Shown here: in pieces, positions 1-7,658 of the stretch | How the letters are laid out: each line of letters begins with the position of its first letter | How positions within the stretch are numbered: position 1 is the stretch's first letter | Source: Legionella longbeachae | GTDB taxonomy: Bacteria; Pseudomonadota; Gammaproteobacteria; Legionellales; Legionellaceae | Reading direction: 5' to 3' | Length of the DNA: 12,471 nucleotides | Assembly (NCBI GenBank): GCA_016191305.1 | Contig: JACPOX010000222.1 | Location: 1-12,471, forward strand | Notes under the pieces: generated by a model | What the model was told of the DNA's origin: nothing | The model's input: the letters and a program-made list of their open reading frames with translations, nothing else | The model's database searches: none | Program-made: the position numbers and the translations under genes

Positions 1-375
1 ACCACAGCCCTAGCAGATGTATTTAATAACAAAGAAAGTCTGGCTCGCGGCATGCTCTATGCCCAACTCAGTCCCGAATTACCTCCATGCCTTACCAGCA
101 GGCTAGCAAGCTATGTAACTGATAAGCCTCTACTACGCCTATTTTTCCAAGGCGAAGAAGCTACAGTGCCTTTTATTAGTCGGACTAGTCGTGAGTTAAA
201 TCTAGATATTAATATCCTGCTCGCCAATATAGATCGTTACGATACAGTAACTTGTGGTGTATTGGTTGTCGAATTGATCGCACATCAATTCTTACTAGAA
301 GCATTCATTGAACGCTGCGAACAAGCCAAATTAACGGTGGAGGTTTTAGGCTATGTCTTACCCGATGGTATATGA
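1..375 (+). CDS. metN: Methionine ABC transporter ATP-binding protein MetN, C-terminal part (5' end outside window)
   Basis: This is the last 124 codons of the ATPase of the MetNIQ methionine importer; the frame is open from base 1 to the TGA at 373-375. The ATPase core (Walker A, signature, Walker B) lies upstream of the window. What remains is the end of the linker plus the NIL regulatory domain, from about '[11 protein letters not shown]' to 'LTVEVLGYV'. In this family that domain binds methionine and shuts transport down when the cytoplasmic pool is full. The gene is followed by metI with a 23-base overlap, which fits translational coupling. The ATG at 52 is internal and not a start. Identification rests on the NIL-type sequence and on the adjacent metI and metQ. 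Confidence 0.93.
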   Translation, partial: TTALADVFNNKESLARGMLYAQLSPELPPCLTSRLASYVTDKPLLRLFFQGEEATVPFISRTSRELNLDINILLANIDRYDTVTCGVLVVELIAHQFLLEAFIERCEQAKLTVEVLGYVLPDGI

Positions 376-1000
376 TTTATTAACTGCAACAGTTGAAACA
401 TTGTACATGGTAGTTTCCAGTACTCTATTTGCCGTTTTACTGGGTTTACCATTAGGTACCTTACTTTATTCGTCTGGTCATATTAAACCAATGCCGAGAT
501 TGCACAAAACGTTATCGGCTTTAATTAACATGGCACGATCAATTCCTTTCATTATTTTATTAGTAGCGATTATTCCTTTTACTAGGCTCATTGTCGGTAC
601 TTCTATAGGAATGAATGCAGCAATAGTTCCACTTACCCTAGGAGCCACTCCATTTTTTGCTAGGCTGGTAGATAATATTTATCGAAGTCTAGCTCCAGGT
701 CTTATCGAAACAGGATATGCAATGGGAGCGAATACCAGACAAATTATTTTGCATGTTCTATTACCAGAAGCAAAACCAGCCTTAATCCATGCCATTACAG
801 TTACAGCAATTACTTTAGTCAATTATTCAGCCATGGCAGGAACAGTTGGAGCCGGTGGTTTGGGTACTTTAGCAATTAACTACGGCTATCAACGTTTTGA
901 TGCAGGGGTCATGATATCCACCGTAATCATTTTAATTATTATGGTACAACTGACTCAAATGGCCGGAGATTTTTTAGCAAAACGTTTTCTACATAATTAA
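353..1000 (+). CDS. metI: D-methionine ABC transporter permease MetI
   Basis: Inner-membrane permease of the MetNIQ importer; two copies form the methionine channel and dock onto MetN. The 215 residues match the usual family length (E. coli about 217). The N-terminus 'MSYPM' lines up with E. coli 'MSEPM', which supports the ATG at 353; a GGAGG at 339-343 lies 9 bases upstream. About five hydrophobic segments are visible. The family-typical stretches 'RSIPFIILL' (62-70), 'VGTSIG' (81-86) and '[13 protein letters not shown]' (159-171) are intact. The cytoplasmic EAA loop contacting MetN is at about 119-140 and ends in 'LLPEA'. The reading frame is intact, in contrast to the damaged metQ 14 bases downstream. 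Confidence 0.95.
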   Translation: MSYPMVYDLLTATVETLYMVVSSTLFAVLLGLPLGTLLYSSGHIKPMPRLHKTLSALINMARSIPFIILLVAIIPFTRLIVGTSIGMNAAIVPLTLGATPFFARLVDNIYRSLAPGLIETGYAMGANTRQIILHVLLPEAKPALIHAITVTAITLVNYSAMAGTVGAGGLGTLAINYGYQRFDAGVMISTVIILIIMVQLTQMAGDFLAKRFLHN

Positions 1001-1014
1001 TTTTGGAGTGTTCC

Positions 1015-1684
1015 ATGCGCATTTTAACTTGTTGTTTATTAATCTTAAGTCTTCTAGCTTGCAACAAACCTTCACCAAACACCTTGGTTATAGGCACAAT
1101 TGCTGGACCAGAAACAGATTTGGTTGAAACAGCAAAAAAAGTAGCAAAAAATAAATATGATTTAGATATTAAAATTGTAACCTTCAATGATTACAATAGG
1201 CAGAACTTTTGTTTACCCAGTAGGAATTTATTCCAAAAAATATACTTCTTTGAAAAAATTACCTGAAAAAGCAACCATTGCCATACCCAATGACCCTAGC
1301 AATCAAATGCGCGCTTTACAACTATTGGAGAAAGCTCAATTAATCACCCTTAAAAGCACTGGCGATATTGGGCTAAAAGATATAGCCACAAATCCACATG
1401 ATTTTCAGTTTAAAGAAATGGACGCAGCACAATTACCCAGGATATTGCCAGATGTGGATGCTGCCGTAATCAACACAACCTTTGCATTACCTGCAGGTTT
1501 ACAACCTTCACATGACGCTTTATTTAGTGAAGATAAAGACTCACCCTATGCCAATATCGTTGTAATTCGCAGTCAATCTCCAAAAAAAGCGCAATTAGAT
1601 CTCTTTGTTAAGGCCTTAAATTCTGATGAGGTAAAAGATCAAGCAAAAAATTTATTTGGTGATTCAGCAATACCAGCTTGGTAA
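1015..1684 (+). pseudogene. metQ: Methionine-binding lipoprotein metQ, disrupted by an internal frameshifting deletion
   Basis: MetQ is the substrate-binding lipoprotein that delivers methionine to MetNI. The ATG at 1015 has GGAG at 1005-1008, and the product opens with a lipoprotein signal ending 'LSLLAC' (Cys16 would be lipidated). Frame 1 then reads MetQ-like sequence up to 'KIVTFNDY' (about base 1194) before leaving the family and stopping at 1264-1266. From about base 1190, frame 2 resumes MetQ sequence at 'GRTFVYPVGIYSKK' and continues through 'AVINTTFALPAGL' and 'EDKDSPYANIVV' to 'SAIPAW' and TAA at 1682-1684. Compared with E. coli MetQ as I remember it, the segment between FNDY and the TFVYP block is absent, roughly 35-45 residues, with a deletion length of 3n+2 bases. 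That is too large for a simple sequencing slip. The frame-2 part could start at ATG 1187 but has no ribosome site or signal peptide, so no functional binding protein is expected. Confidence 0.87.
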
Positions 1685-1690
1685 CTATTC

Positions 1691-1729
1691 ATTGATATGT
1701 TCAGCTAGATCGGAGTTGAACATATCAAT
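1691..1729 (+). terminator. Hairpin after metQ, probable transcription end of the met operon
   Basis: ATTGATATGTTCA (1691-1703) is exactly complementary to TGAACATATCAAT (1717-1729). The stem extends inward by a G-U and two Watson-Crick pairs to about 16 bp around a 7-base loop, starting 7 bases after the metQ stop. The stem is AT-rich and the following bases are AAATTTCG, not a U run, so it is not a classical Rho-independent terminator. A 3' stabilising hairpin or a protein-binding dyad are alternatives. Confidence 0.45.
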
Positions 1730-1759
1730 AAATTTCGCAGAAGCATCTCTCACTTAGAA

Positions 1760-1792
1760 CTTAATTCTATCTTAATGAAAAAGTGTTATAAT
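1760..1792 (+). promoter_or_regulatory. PmrA-type tandem operator with -10 box, promoter of the 1822-3252 gene
   Basis: Two exact CTTAAT hexamers (1760-1765 and 1771-1776) are separated by five bases, one helical turn start to start. They fit the Legionella PmrA element (cTTAATatT repeated with a 2-base gap, as I recall it) and the enterobacterial PmrA box layout. A perfect TATAAT follows at 1787-1792, 10 bases after the second half-site, so the operator sits over the -35 position. No good -35 hexamer is present, as expected of an activator-dependent promoter. An initiation site near 1799 would leave a leader of roughly 23 bases. PmrA activates many Dot/Icm effector genes in L. pneumophila. 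Confidence 0.68.
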
Positions 1793-1821
1793 TTAGTTAA
1801 ATACATCTAGGGGTTTCTTCT

Positions 1822-3252
1822 ATGCCTACAAAAAGACAACAACTATTTAATTTATTAAACTCGCAAGCATATTTAAAACAATTTTCTCCTGAAGCAAAAC
1901 AAACAATTCTTGACGAATATCATGATTCCATTGGATTAGCTGAAGACCTTACTTTTGGTGCCACCGCATTTGAAGATCATGCAAAAAAAAGAATCAATGG
2001 GCTTGATGGTTTTAAGAAACAAATGGGTCCTGAAAAAACCGATACTCTCGACAAACTCTTAAAAGGAGATGATCCAGAAGTAAAGAAAGAAGTTCGGACT
2101 ACACTTAATGAATTATTTAAAGCACAACCCTTTTATGAAAATGCAAAAATAAATTATGCGGAAACTATTGAAGCATTCAAGGACAAAGTAAAAGAAGTAC
2201 CAGAAAAATATACCGTAGAAGATATTCGAAGCGAATTAAACAGGGTTCAGGGTAGTGCAAAAAATGCCATAAAAGCACAACAAAAAATGGAAAAAACAAA
2301 TCTGAATAAGTTATTTGATGATGAAAGTTTTATGGAAAAATTTAAGGAAGCGCTGGGTAATACTGACTCTGATCAAGTGAAAAAAGATTTAATTGCCGAA
2401 CTTAATAAAAGTCATGAAGAACAATTGGCTGCATTTGAAAAAACTGCCGCAGAAAACATTACTCATTTAGATCAAGCTGCTGCAAAAGAAATGGAACGTC
2501 TTATATTATCATTTCAGCTCGATAGAATTGCTGAGCAATTAACTGGTTCAAATAAAGATTTAATGGAGAAAGAAATTGAGCGTGCGAGGGAAGAAAATCT
2601 AAAAAAACGGAAAATAACGAGAGAAGATGAAAACACTGAGGCATTTGTAAATACTAGAGATGGAACAATCTCAACACTAAACCCAGATGATTTAAATTTC
2701 ATTATATCCTTAACTGGCCAGAAAATAAACCATGATAAAGCAAACGGTCTTTGGACCGTAAATCTTTCTAATCGAATTGCTAGCCCTTTTTACTACGCTA
2801 GCTTTCAATCATGTCCTAAAACAGACATGCTGACCATGGCCCAATTAGTACGGGCTTCAGGCTTTGAACGCATTACCATGATTGTTAATTTTGATGATGA
2901 GAGTACTCGAAAACAAAGAGCCAGAGAAGCTTATGAAGCTTGTCTTGAAAGTGGTTTTGAGCCAGATAAAATAAAGCTCGTAGATGGCAATAATAAAGAG
3001 ATCAAACCCGAAGAGATCTTTACTCCAGGTGAACTGCAAAGACTTAAACAAAATGCAGGAGTAACTCGTGATGAGTTGAAACAGTTAAAAGAAAAGGCAC
3101 CTAAATCAGAACCAAATCAGGACAGAGTTAATACAATGCGCGAGGAACTCTTAGAGTTAAGAAATAAAAAAAGAGCAGACTCGGAAAAAATTACTAAAGA
3201 AAGCTTGAAACAAGATGAACAAGAAATTAAAACCGTTCTTGACAAACCTTAA
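1822..3252 (+). CDS. Hydrophilic coiled-coil protein, candidate Dot/Icm type IV secretion effector
   Basis: I do not recognise a named homologue. The 476-residue product has no signal peptide or membrane segment and is rich in Lys, Glu, Asp and Gln. Residues about 1-130 look helical. Residues about 131-270 are highly charged and probably coiled coil (for example 'KEIERAREENLKKRK'). Residues about 281-395 look like a compact alpha/beta module: 'LWTVNLSNRIASPFYY', then 'MAQLVRASGFERITMIV' and 'REAYEACLESGFEPDKI'. The layout, helix then G-[FW]-x-x-[IV] strand then helix ending in a Gly-containing turn, faintly recalls the LPD7 domain of large polyvalent proteins; I hold this lightly. The C-tail (about 430-476) is E/K-rich, with DEQE 9-12 residues from the end, resembling the E-block of Dot/Icm signals. 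The start is supported by AGGGG at 1809-1813. A PmrA-like operator precedes it. The TAA stop (3250-3252) lies within the end of a repeat element. That it is a gene is near certain; effector status is inference. Confidence 0.85.
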   Translation: MPTKRQQLFNLLNSQAYLKQFSPEAKQTILDEYHDSIGLAEDLTFGATAFEDHAKKRINGLDGFKKQMGPEKTDTLDKLLKGDDPEVKKEVRTTLNELFKAQPFYENAKINYAETIEAFKDKVKEVPEKYTVEDIRSELNRVQGSAKNAIKAQQKMEKTNLNKLFDDESFMEKFKEALGNTDSDQVKKDLIAELNKSHEEQLAAFEKTAAENITHLDQAAAKEMERLILSFQLDRIAEQLTGSNKDLMEKEIERAREENLKKRKITREDENTEAFVNTRDGTISTLNPDDLNFIISLTGQKINHDKANGLWTVNLSNRIASPFYYASFQSCPKTDMLTMAQLVRASGFERITMIVNFDDESTRKQRAREAYEACLESGFEPDKIKLVDGNNKEIKPEEIFTPGELQRLKQNAGVTRDELKQLKEKAPKSEPNQDRVNTMREELLELRNKKRADSEKITKESLKQDEQEIKTVLDKP

Positions 3253-3340
3253 CTTAACGCGAGTTCTGGATAATGAGCTTTGATTTAACTAGCTCCGTTC
3301 GGCCTGAGGAGGGCTTTAGCCCCACTGCCATGAAGTTAAG
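3248..3340. repeat. Shortened copy of the dispersed palindromic repeat seen at 7659-7853
   Basis: The first 24 bases, beginning CTTAACTTAACG and ending TTCTGGAT (3248-3271), match the outer end of the 7659-7853 element (right end, reverse complement) at 22 positions. The inner block CCGTTCGGCCTGAGGAGGGC (3295-3314) also matches that arm exactly. A short stem GGGCT-TT-AGCCC (3311-3322) and the tail GAAGTTAAG (3332-3340) close the unit. It therefore looks like one arm of the palindrome joined to a short remnant of the other end, i.e. an internally deleted, non-autonomous element. Its left end overlaps the last codons and stop of the preceding gene. Confidence 0.75.
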
Positions 3341-3566
3341 AAGAAATGGCTTTAAAATGTGGTTGGGCCCCTGGCCCAACATGAACATCAGCCTAGATTT
3401 TAGCCCTTTGTTGGGCCAGGGCCCCAATCTACAAAATCCTTAAAAACCTATATTCCCCACTAACAGATAACGCATTACAATTGATGTTCAAAAAATTCCA
3501 CTACACCTTCATCTTAAATTCTGATATTTTGTAAAGTACTCAATGGGTTAGGCTAAGGAGATGGCT
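3341..3566. other. Intergenic spacer holding two inverted copies of a GC-rich hairpin
   Basis: GTTGGGCCCCTGGCCCAAC (3362-3380) forms a perfect 8-bp stem with a 3-base loop. GTTGGGCCAGGGCCCCAATC (3410-3429) is the same unit in the opposite orientation with one or two changes; a third relative is at 7863-7886. These stems may act as the 3' end of the 1822-3252 transcript, but neither has a U tract. The rest, about 3430-3554, is plain AT-rich sequence that must carry the promoter of the small gene at 3567; I see no convincing -35/-10 pair. AAGGAG at 3555-3560 is that gene's ribosome site. Confidence 0.55.
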
Positions 3567-3737
3567 ATGAATGCTCATGAATTTGATGATGATGAAAACG
3601 AAATGGAAGAGATTAGTGCCCCAGATACAGTCGTAACTATTGAAGTGAATCCTTCAACAAAATTAGAAAGGAGAAGACGCATAGAAGATTTATTTGAGGA
3701 AAAACGCCTCAAGGAAGAGTTTGCAGAGTTTGGTTAA
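3567..3737 (+). CDS. Small charged protein, resembles PA3496 family (56 aa)
   Basis: The 56-residue product has an acidic N-terminal half ('HEFDDDENEMEEI') and a strongly basic then mixed-charge helical C-terminus ('KLERRRRIEDLFEEKRLKEE'). The block R-R-x-I-E-D-x-x-E-x-[KR]-R-L is what I associate with the small PA3496-family proteins of gammaproteobacteria, described as putative envelope-integrity proteins; their molecular role is not established. A strong Shine-Dalgarno AAGGAG (3555-3560) lies 6 bases before the ATG at 3567. The in-frame ATG at 3561 directly abuts that site and is a poorer start. No signal peptide or membrane segment is visible. It stands alone between the repeat spacer and the convergent rsmJ. 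The good ribosome site and family-like C-terminus make it a likely real gene. Confidence 0.72.
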   Translation: MNAHEFDDDENEMEEISAPDTVVTIEVNPSTKLERRRRIEDLFEEKRLKEEFAEFG

Positions 3738-3848
3738 AATTTTTAATTTGAGTAAACTGCGAAATTTTGATGTCATCTAAAACTGGGAATGGGGAATGCT
3801 ATTTCTAAAGAGTTCTTTGCTTCAAGCCAGGCCATGATGAAATTCTTT

Positions 3849-4580
3849 CTAATCTGCTTTTTTTCTGGGAAAATAAATATCAAATCGTACTGTTTTACCT
3901 TCTATACTTGCATCTGCAAGCAATAAGGGTTTGCTTTTTTGTGGCCACTTCACAACTACTCTTTGTTTCACACGCTTTATCGCTAAGCGGATTAATGCCT
4001 CTGCATCTTTATCCATCCCTATCATCTGCTGTAATGCCTGCATATCTTTTTTAACCAATGCTGATTTATTTCGTTCAGGATGCATAGGATCAATGTAAAT
4101 GACATCAGGGTATTCTTTTTCATCTAACGAACTTAAGAATGCATAGGCATCGCCTGGATGAAGTGCTAAGTGCATTTGTTGTCTCTCTTTTTCCTCTCTT
4201 TGCAATAAAGCATCTGCAAGCAAACAAAGCATAACTGGGTGCCGCTCAAGCATTAATACTTCAGCACCAAAACTAGCTAAAATAGCAGCATCTCGTCCCC
4301 AACCAGCAGTTGCATCAATAATTTTAAGTCCAGGTTGTGGTTTGCAAGCGCGAATCAATCCTTGTTTTTTGCCTTCAGATTTCCGTCTATTCCAAAATAG
4401 TGCACTAAACTCAGCAAAAATTGGGGAAAAGCCAGGTATTTTTAAAGAAAGTTTATTTTCAGCAACAAAGAGGCAAGATTTTGCCTCCTTGTCAACAACA
4501 AAATTCAATTTTTCTGCCAGTGCTTGAGCTTGATCGTGTAAGACCTCATGCTCATAACCTACAACTGAAATATCAATCAT
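3849..4580 (-). CDS. rsmJ: 16S rRNA (guanine(1516)-N2)-methyltransferase RsmJ
   Basis: Class I SAM-dependent methyltransferase that makes m2G1516 in 16S rRNA (E. coli numbering). The 243 residues compare with about 250 in E. coli. The SAM-binding motif I is 'DATAGWGRDAAIL' (from residue 89), with the acidic residue closing strand 2 in 'LMLERHP' (about 110-116). The family-typical catalytic stretch is 'YIDPMHPERNKSALVKKDM' (about 162-180). The ATG at 4580 overlaps the glyS stop by 8 bases (ATGATTGA), so translation is probably coupled to glyS. An upstream in-frame TTG at 4613 directly abuts AAGGAG and would add 11 residues inside glyS, so I prefer 4580. Last gene of the glyQ-glyS-rsmJ transcript. 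The N-terminal residues 'DISVVGYE' also fit the family. Confidence 0.93.
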   Translation of the reverse strand: MIDISVVGYEHEVLHDQAQALAEKLNFVVDKEAKSCLFVAENKLSLKIPGFSPIFAEFSALFWNRRKSEGKKQGLIRACKPQPGLKIIDATAGWGRDAAILASFGAEVLMLERHPVMLCLLADALLQREEKERQQMHLALHPGDAYAFLSSLDEKEYPDVIYIDPMHPERNKSALVKKDMQALQQMIGMDKDAEALIRLAIKRVKQRVVVKWPQKSKPLLLADASIEGKTVRFDIYFPRKKAD

Positions 4581-6654
4581 ATTCAACCATTTGTAACAAG
4601 GAAATATCAGCAACTCCTTGCAATAAATTCTGTAGGCGAGCCAAAAGTGCCAAACGATTTGCTTTTATTGATTCATCATCAACCATCACCATTACTTTAT
4701 CAAAGAAAGAATCTACAGGCTCTTTAAGACTAGCCAGCAATTTCAGCAATGTACTATAATCTGCAGAACGATATAAAGGTTCAACTGCTTGCGCTACCTG
4801 ATTGATGTGGCGATATAAGGACTGCTCCACCCCTTCTTCAAGAAGATGCTCATTAACAGTGGTTAATGTTTGTTTTCCAACCTGACTCAACAAATTATTC
4901 ACGCGCTTACATGCTGCGGAAAGAGAAGCAGCTTCAGGCAATTTTACAAATAATTGTAAGGCACTTAAGCGTTTATCTAGATCATAAAGCCATTCATCTT
5001 GACGTGCTCGTACTGCATGTACCAGATCACCTCCTACTCCTTGACCTTGATAATACGATTGTAATCGTTCCAAAATAAACAATTTTAGCTCTTCAAGTAA
5101 ATTGGGTTCAATCGATACCACTGTTCCATAATGAACCATTGCTTGTTCAATTAAAGTGCCTAAATTTAATGGCGAGGAACGAGCAAGCAGTAAACGAACA
5201 ACGGCTAGAGCATGACGGCGCAATTTAAATGGATCTTTAACACCTGAGGGTTTTTGGCCAATAGCAAAAATACCCACCAGAGTATCGATTCTGTCAGCTA
5301 AAGATAAAGCCAAACCCAAATCTGATTCAGGCAAACTATCCGCAGCAAAACGTGGCATGTATTGCTCATTTAAAGCTTGTGCAACCAATTGGTCTTCGCC
5401 ATCGTGTAGTGCATAATAATAACCCATTAATCCTTGTAGCTCAGGGAATTCTCCTACCATACCAGTTAACAAATCACATTTACTCAACTGAGCGGCACGT
5501 TGCGCTGGTACAATTTCCAAACCAAGCACTGGACTTAAATAATTCATCAGTGCTTCAACACGCAAAGCTTTATCTAGTAAACTACCCAGTTTTTCCTGAA
5601 AAACAACCTGCCCTGTCCCAGCAATATGATGGCTTAAAGTCTGTTTTTTATCTTGTCTAAAAAAGAATGCCGCATCACTTAAACGCGCCCGCATTACTTT
5701 TTCATTCCCTGAGATGACTTGTTTTGGATTAGAACTGCTAATATTAGAAACCGTAATAAAGTGGGGTAATAACTTTTCATGTTTGTCCTTGAGGGCAAAA
5801 CATTTTTGATGTACTTGCATCGAAGCAATCAATGATTCAGCAGGTACTTCAAGAAAATCTTTTTCAAAATCAGCCATTAATGCTTGAGGCCATTCAACAA
5901 TTGATGTCACTTCTTCAAGCAAATCCTCAGGCATAATTGCAGTAGCCCCAATAGTTGCAGCCAAATATTCTACTTGTTCCTTAATCATTTGTTTTCTAAT
6001 AGCAAAATCAGCGATAACAAAGGCATTTTTCATTTGCGATTCATAGCTTTGTGCTGACTCAATGGCAATTTCTTGCGAATGATGAAAACGATGTCCTCGA
6101 CTATTGCGCCCAGTATTTATTCCCAAAAGGCTATGTTCAATAAGCTCATTACCATAAATCATCACGCACCAATGCACAGGTCGCGCGAATTCATCATCCC
6201 TTGCTCCCCAACGCATAGGTTTGGCAATAGGTAATGCAGCTAGAGACTGGCTTATTAAAGCAGGTAAAATATCTTTAGTTTTATTGCCCTGACTTTGCAT
6301 TTCATAAACCATCCATGCTCCTTTGTCTGTTTCTAATCGACTAAGTTGCGCTACGTCAACTCCACAGGACTTAGCAAAACCAAGCAATGCTGGCGTAGCT
6401 TTGCCTTCCTTGTCATAAGCAGCAGCTAATGCTGGACCACGTCGGGTTACGTTTTGACTTTTTTGTTCTACCTGTAATCCAAAAATAGCAATGGCGATAC
6501 GTCTGGGTGTAGCATAACGCTTCACCGTTGCATAAGTTAATTGAGCTTTGTCCAATGCGGCCAATAACTGCTTAGCTAGCTCATCAGCCAAAACCTTGAC
6601 CGACCTAGAAGGTAATTCTTCACAACCTAATTCAAAAATAAAATCATTGACCAT
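4573..6654 (-). CDS. glyS: Glycyl-tRNA synthetase beta subunit
   Basis: Beta subunit of the bacterial alpha2-beta2 glycyl-tRNA synthetase; it binds tRNA-Gly and is needed with GlyQ for charging. The 693 residues are close to the usual length (E. coli 689). Visible family blocks are the N-terminal '[15 protein letters not shown]' (about 5-19), 'YATPRRIA' (47-54), 'KPMRWG' (145-150), '[12 protein letters not shown]' (321-332), '[13 protein letters not shown]' (451-463) and '[10 protein letters not shown]' (474-483), followed by the helical DALR-like anticodon-binding tail. The ATG at 6654 has AAGG at 6664-6661 six bases upstream; the GTG just before it at 6657 fits less well. The start overlaps glyQ by 11 bases and the end overlaps rsmJ by 8 bases, so the three genes form one coupled operon. 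No damage is visible. Confidence 0.97.
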   Translation of the reverse strand: MVNDFIFELGCEELPSRSVKVLADELAKQLLAALDKAQLTYATVKRYATPRRIAIAIFGLQVEQKSQNVTRRGPALAAAYDKEGKATPALLGFAKSCGVDVAQLSRLETDKGAWMVYEMQSQGNKTKDILPALISQSLAALPIAKPMRWGARDDEFARPVHWCVMIYGNELIEHSLLGINTGRNSRGHRFHHSQEIAIESAQSYESQMKNAFVIADFAIRKQMIKEQVEYLAATIGATAIMPEDLLEEVTSIVEWPQALMADFEKDFLEVPAESLIASMQVHQKCFALKDKHEKLLPHFITVSNISSSNPKQVISGNEKVMRARLSDAAFFFRQDKKQTLSHHIAGTGQVVFQEKLGSLLDKALRVEALMNYLSPVLGLEIVPAQRAAQLSKCDLLTGMVGEFPELQGLMGYYYALHDGEDQLVAQALNEQYMPRFAADSLPESDLGLALSLADRIDTLVGIFAIGQKPSGVKDPFKLRRHALAVVRLLLARSSPLNLGTLIEQAMVHYGTVVSIEPNLLEELKLFILERLQSYYQGQGVGGDLVHAVRARQDEWLYDLDKRLSALQLFVKLPEAASLSAACKRVNNLLSQVGKQTLTTVNEHLLEEGVEQSLYRHINQVAQAVEPLYRSADYSTLLKLLASLKEPVDSFFDKVMVMVDDESIKANRLALLARLQNLLQGVADISLLQMVEYD

Positions 6655-7555
6655 CACACACCTTTTGGTTAAGCATAGGGAAACCCAAAGCTTCGCGCGC
6701 TTGATAATAAGCTTGTGCCACTGCTCTTGATAAATGTCTGACCCGTAAAATAAAACGTTGTCTTTCAGTCACAGATATTGCTTTTCGTGCATCAAGCAAA
6801 TTAAATGAATGGGAGGCTTTGATCACCATTTCATATGCTGGAAGCGGCAGTTGTAAGGAAATCAGTTTTTGTGCTTCACTCTCATAATAATCAAACTGTT
6901 TAAATAACTCTTCCACATTCGCATGCTCAAAATTATAAGCAGACATCTCCACTTCATTTTGATGGAATACATTACCATAAGTTATTATGCCATTTGCAGT
7001 ATTACCCCAGGGCAAATCAAATAGATTATCCACCCCTAATAGGTACATTGCCAAGCGCTCCAAACCATAAGTTAACTCACCGGTAACAGGTTTGCACACC
7101 AAGCCGCCTGCTTGTTGAAAATAGGTAAATTGAGACACTTCCATACCGTTTTGCCATACTTCCCATCCTAAACCCCAGGCTCCTAAGGTTGGTGATTCCC
7201 AGTTGTCTTCAACAAAACGAATGTCATCAGCTAAAGGATCAACTCCCAAAGCGCGTAAAGAATCAAGATATTTATCTTGTATATCTAAAGGTGAGGGCTT
7301 AAGCACTACCTGAAACTGATAATAATGCTGTACCCGATTGGGATTATCTCCATATCGACCATCAGTGGGTCTTCGGGAAGGTTGAACATACGCTGCTGAC
7401 CAAGGCTCTGGACCTATTGCTCGCAAGAACGTTGCTGGATGAAAAGTACCCGCTCCAACCTCCATATCAAAGGGTTGTAAAATCACACATCCCTGGGCAG
7501 CCCAATATTGCTGTAAGGTAAGAATAATATCCTGAAATGTAGTTGGTTTAGTCAT
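6644..7555 (-). CDS. glyQ: Glycyl-tRNA synthetase alpha subunit
   Basis: Catalytic alpha subunit (class II aminoacyl-tRNA synthetase) that activates glycine with ATP and, with GlyS, charges tRNA-Gly. At 303 residues it equals the usual length. Conserved blocks include '[19 protein letters not shown]' (22-40), '[10 protein letters not shown]' (43-52), '[19 protein letters not shown]' (56-74) and '[13 protein letters not shown]' (77-89). I chose the ATG at 7555 because the sequence upstream in frame does not look like GlyQ and extends into a hairpin. GAG about 7 bases before the ATG is only a weak ribosome site. First gene of glyQ-glyS-rsmJ; its leader contains the hairpin at 7598-7633, which could affect expression. 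Confidence 0.97.
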   Translation of the reverse strand: MTKPTTFQDIILTLQQYWAAQGCVILQPFDMEVGAGTFHPATFLRAIGPEPWSAAYVQPSRRPTDGRYGDNPNRVQHYYQFQVVLKPSPLDIQDKYLDSLRALGVDPLADDIRFVEDNWESPTLGAWGLGWEVWQNGMEVSQFTYFQQAGGLVCKPVTGELTYGLERLAMYLLGVDNLFDLPWGNTANGIITYGNVFHQNEVEMSAYNFEHANVEELFKQFDYYESEAQKLISLQLPLPAYEMVIKASHSFNLLDARKAISVTERQRFILRVRHLSRAVAQAYYQAREALGFPMLNQKVCDGQ

Positions 7556-7597
7556 GAAAATCTCAACATATTTAGTACTCTTTGAATGAGTAAAAAT

Positions 7598-7633
7598 GAA
7601 ACCCAGGAAATTTTTGTCGAGAAACTGGGTTTC
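7598..7633 (-). terminator. Hairpin plus U-tract on the minus strand, between dsbA2 and glyQ
   Basis: On the minus strand GAAACCCAG (7633-7625) pairs perfectly with CTGGGTTTC (7606-7598) around an 18-base loop, followed at once by ATTTTTA. This has the form of an intrinsic terminator for transcripts arriving from the dsbA2 side. It ends only about 42 bases before the glyQ ATG, with no obvious promoter in between. It may therefore lie inside the glyQ leader and act as an attenuator, or terminate dsbA2 read-through with glyQ's promoter overlapping it. Confidence 0.55.
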
Positions 7634-7658
7634 TAGATTAGAACTTCGTCTCACTGTC

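Noticed and set aside
939..1187. Minus-strand open frame across the metI/metQ junction
   Set aside because: It lies opposite clearly coding metI and metQ sequence, has no family resemblance, and its codons are the complement of real coding sequence.
1187..1266. Programmed ribosomal frameshift joining the two metQ frames
   Set aside because: There is no slippery heptamer at the junction, and a block of conserved residues is missing as well, which a frameshift cannot restore.
3248..3340. Classical Rho-independent terminator of the effector gene
   Set aside because: The GGGCT/AGCCC stem is short, is not followed by a U tract, and is better explained as part of the dispersed repeat.
4342..4759. 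Plus-strand open frames opposite rsmJ and glyS
   Set aside because: Both are antisense to well-conserved genes and have no recognisable protein features.
7556..7654. N-terminal extension of GlyQ by 33 codons
   Set aside because: Starting at 7555 gives exactly the family length of 303 residues; the extension encodes the leader hairpin.
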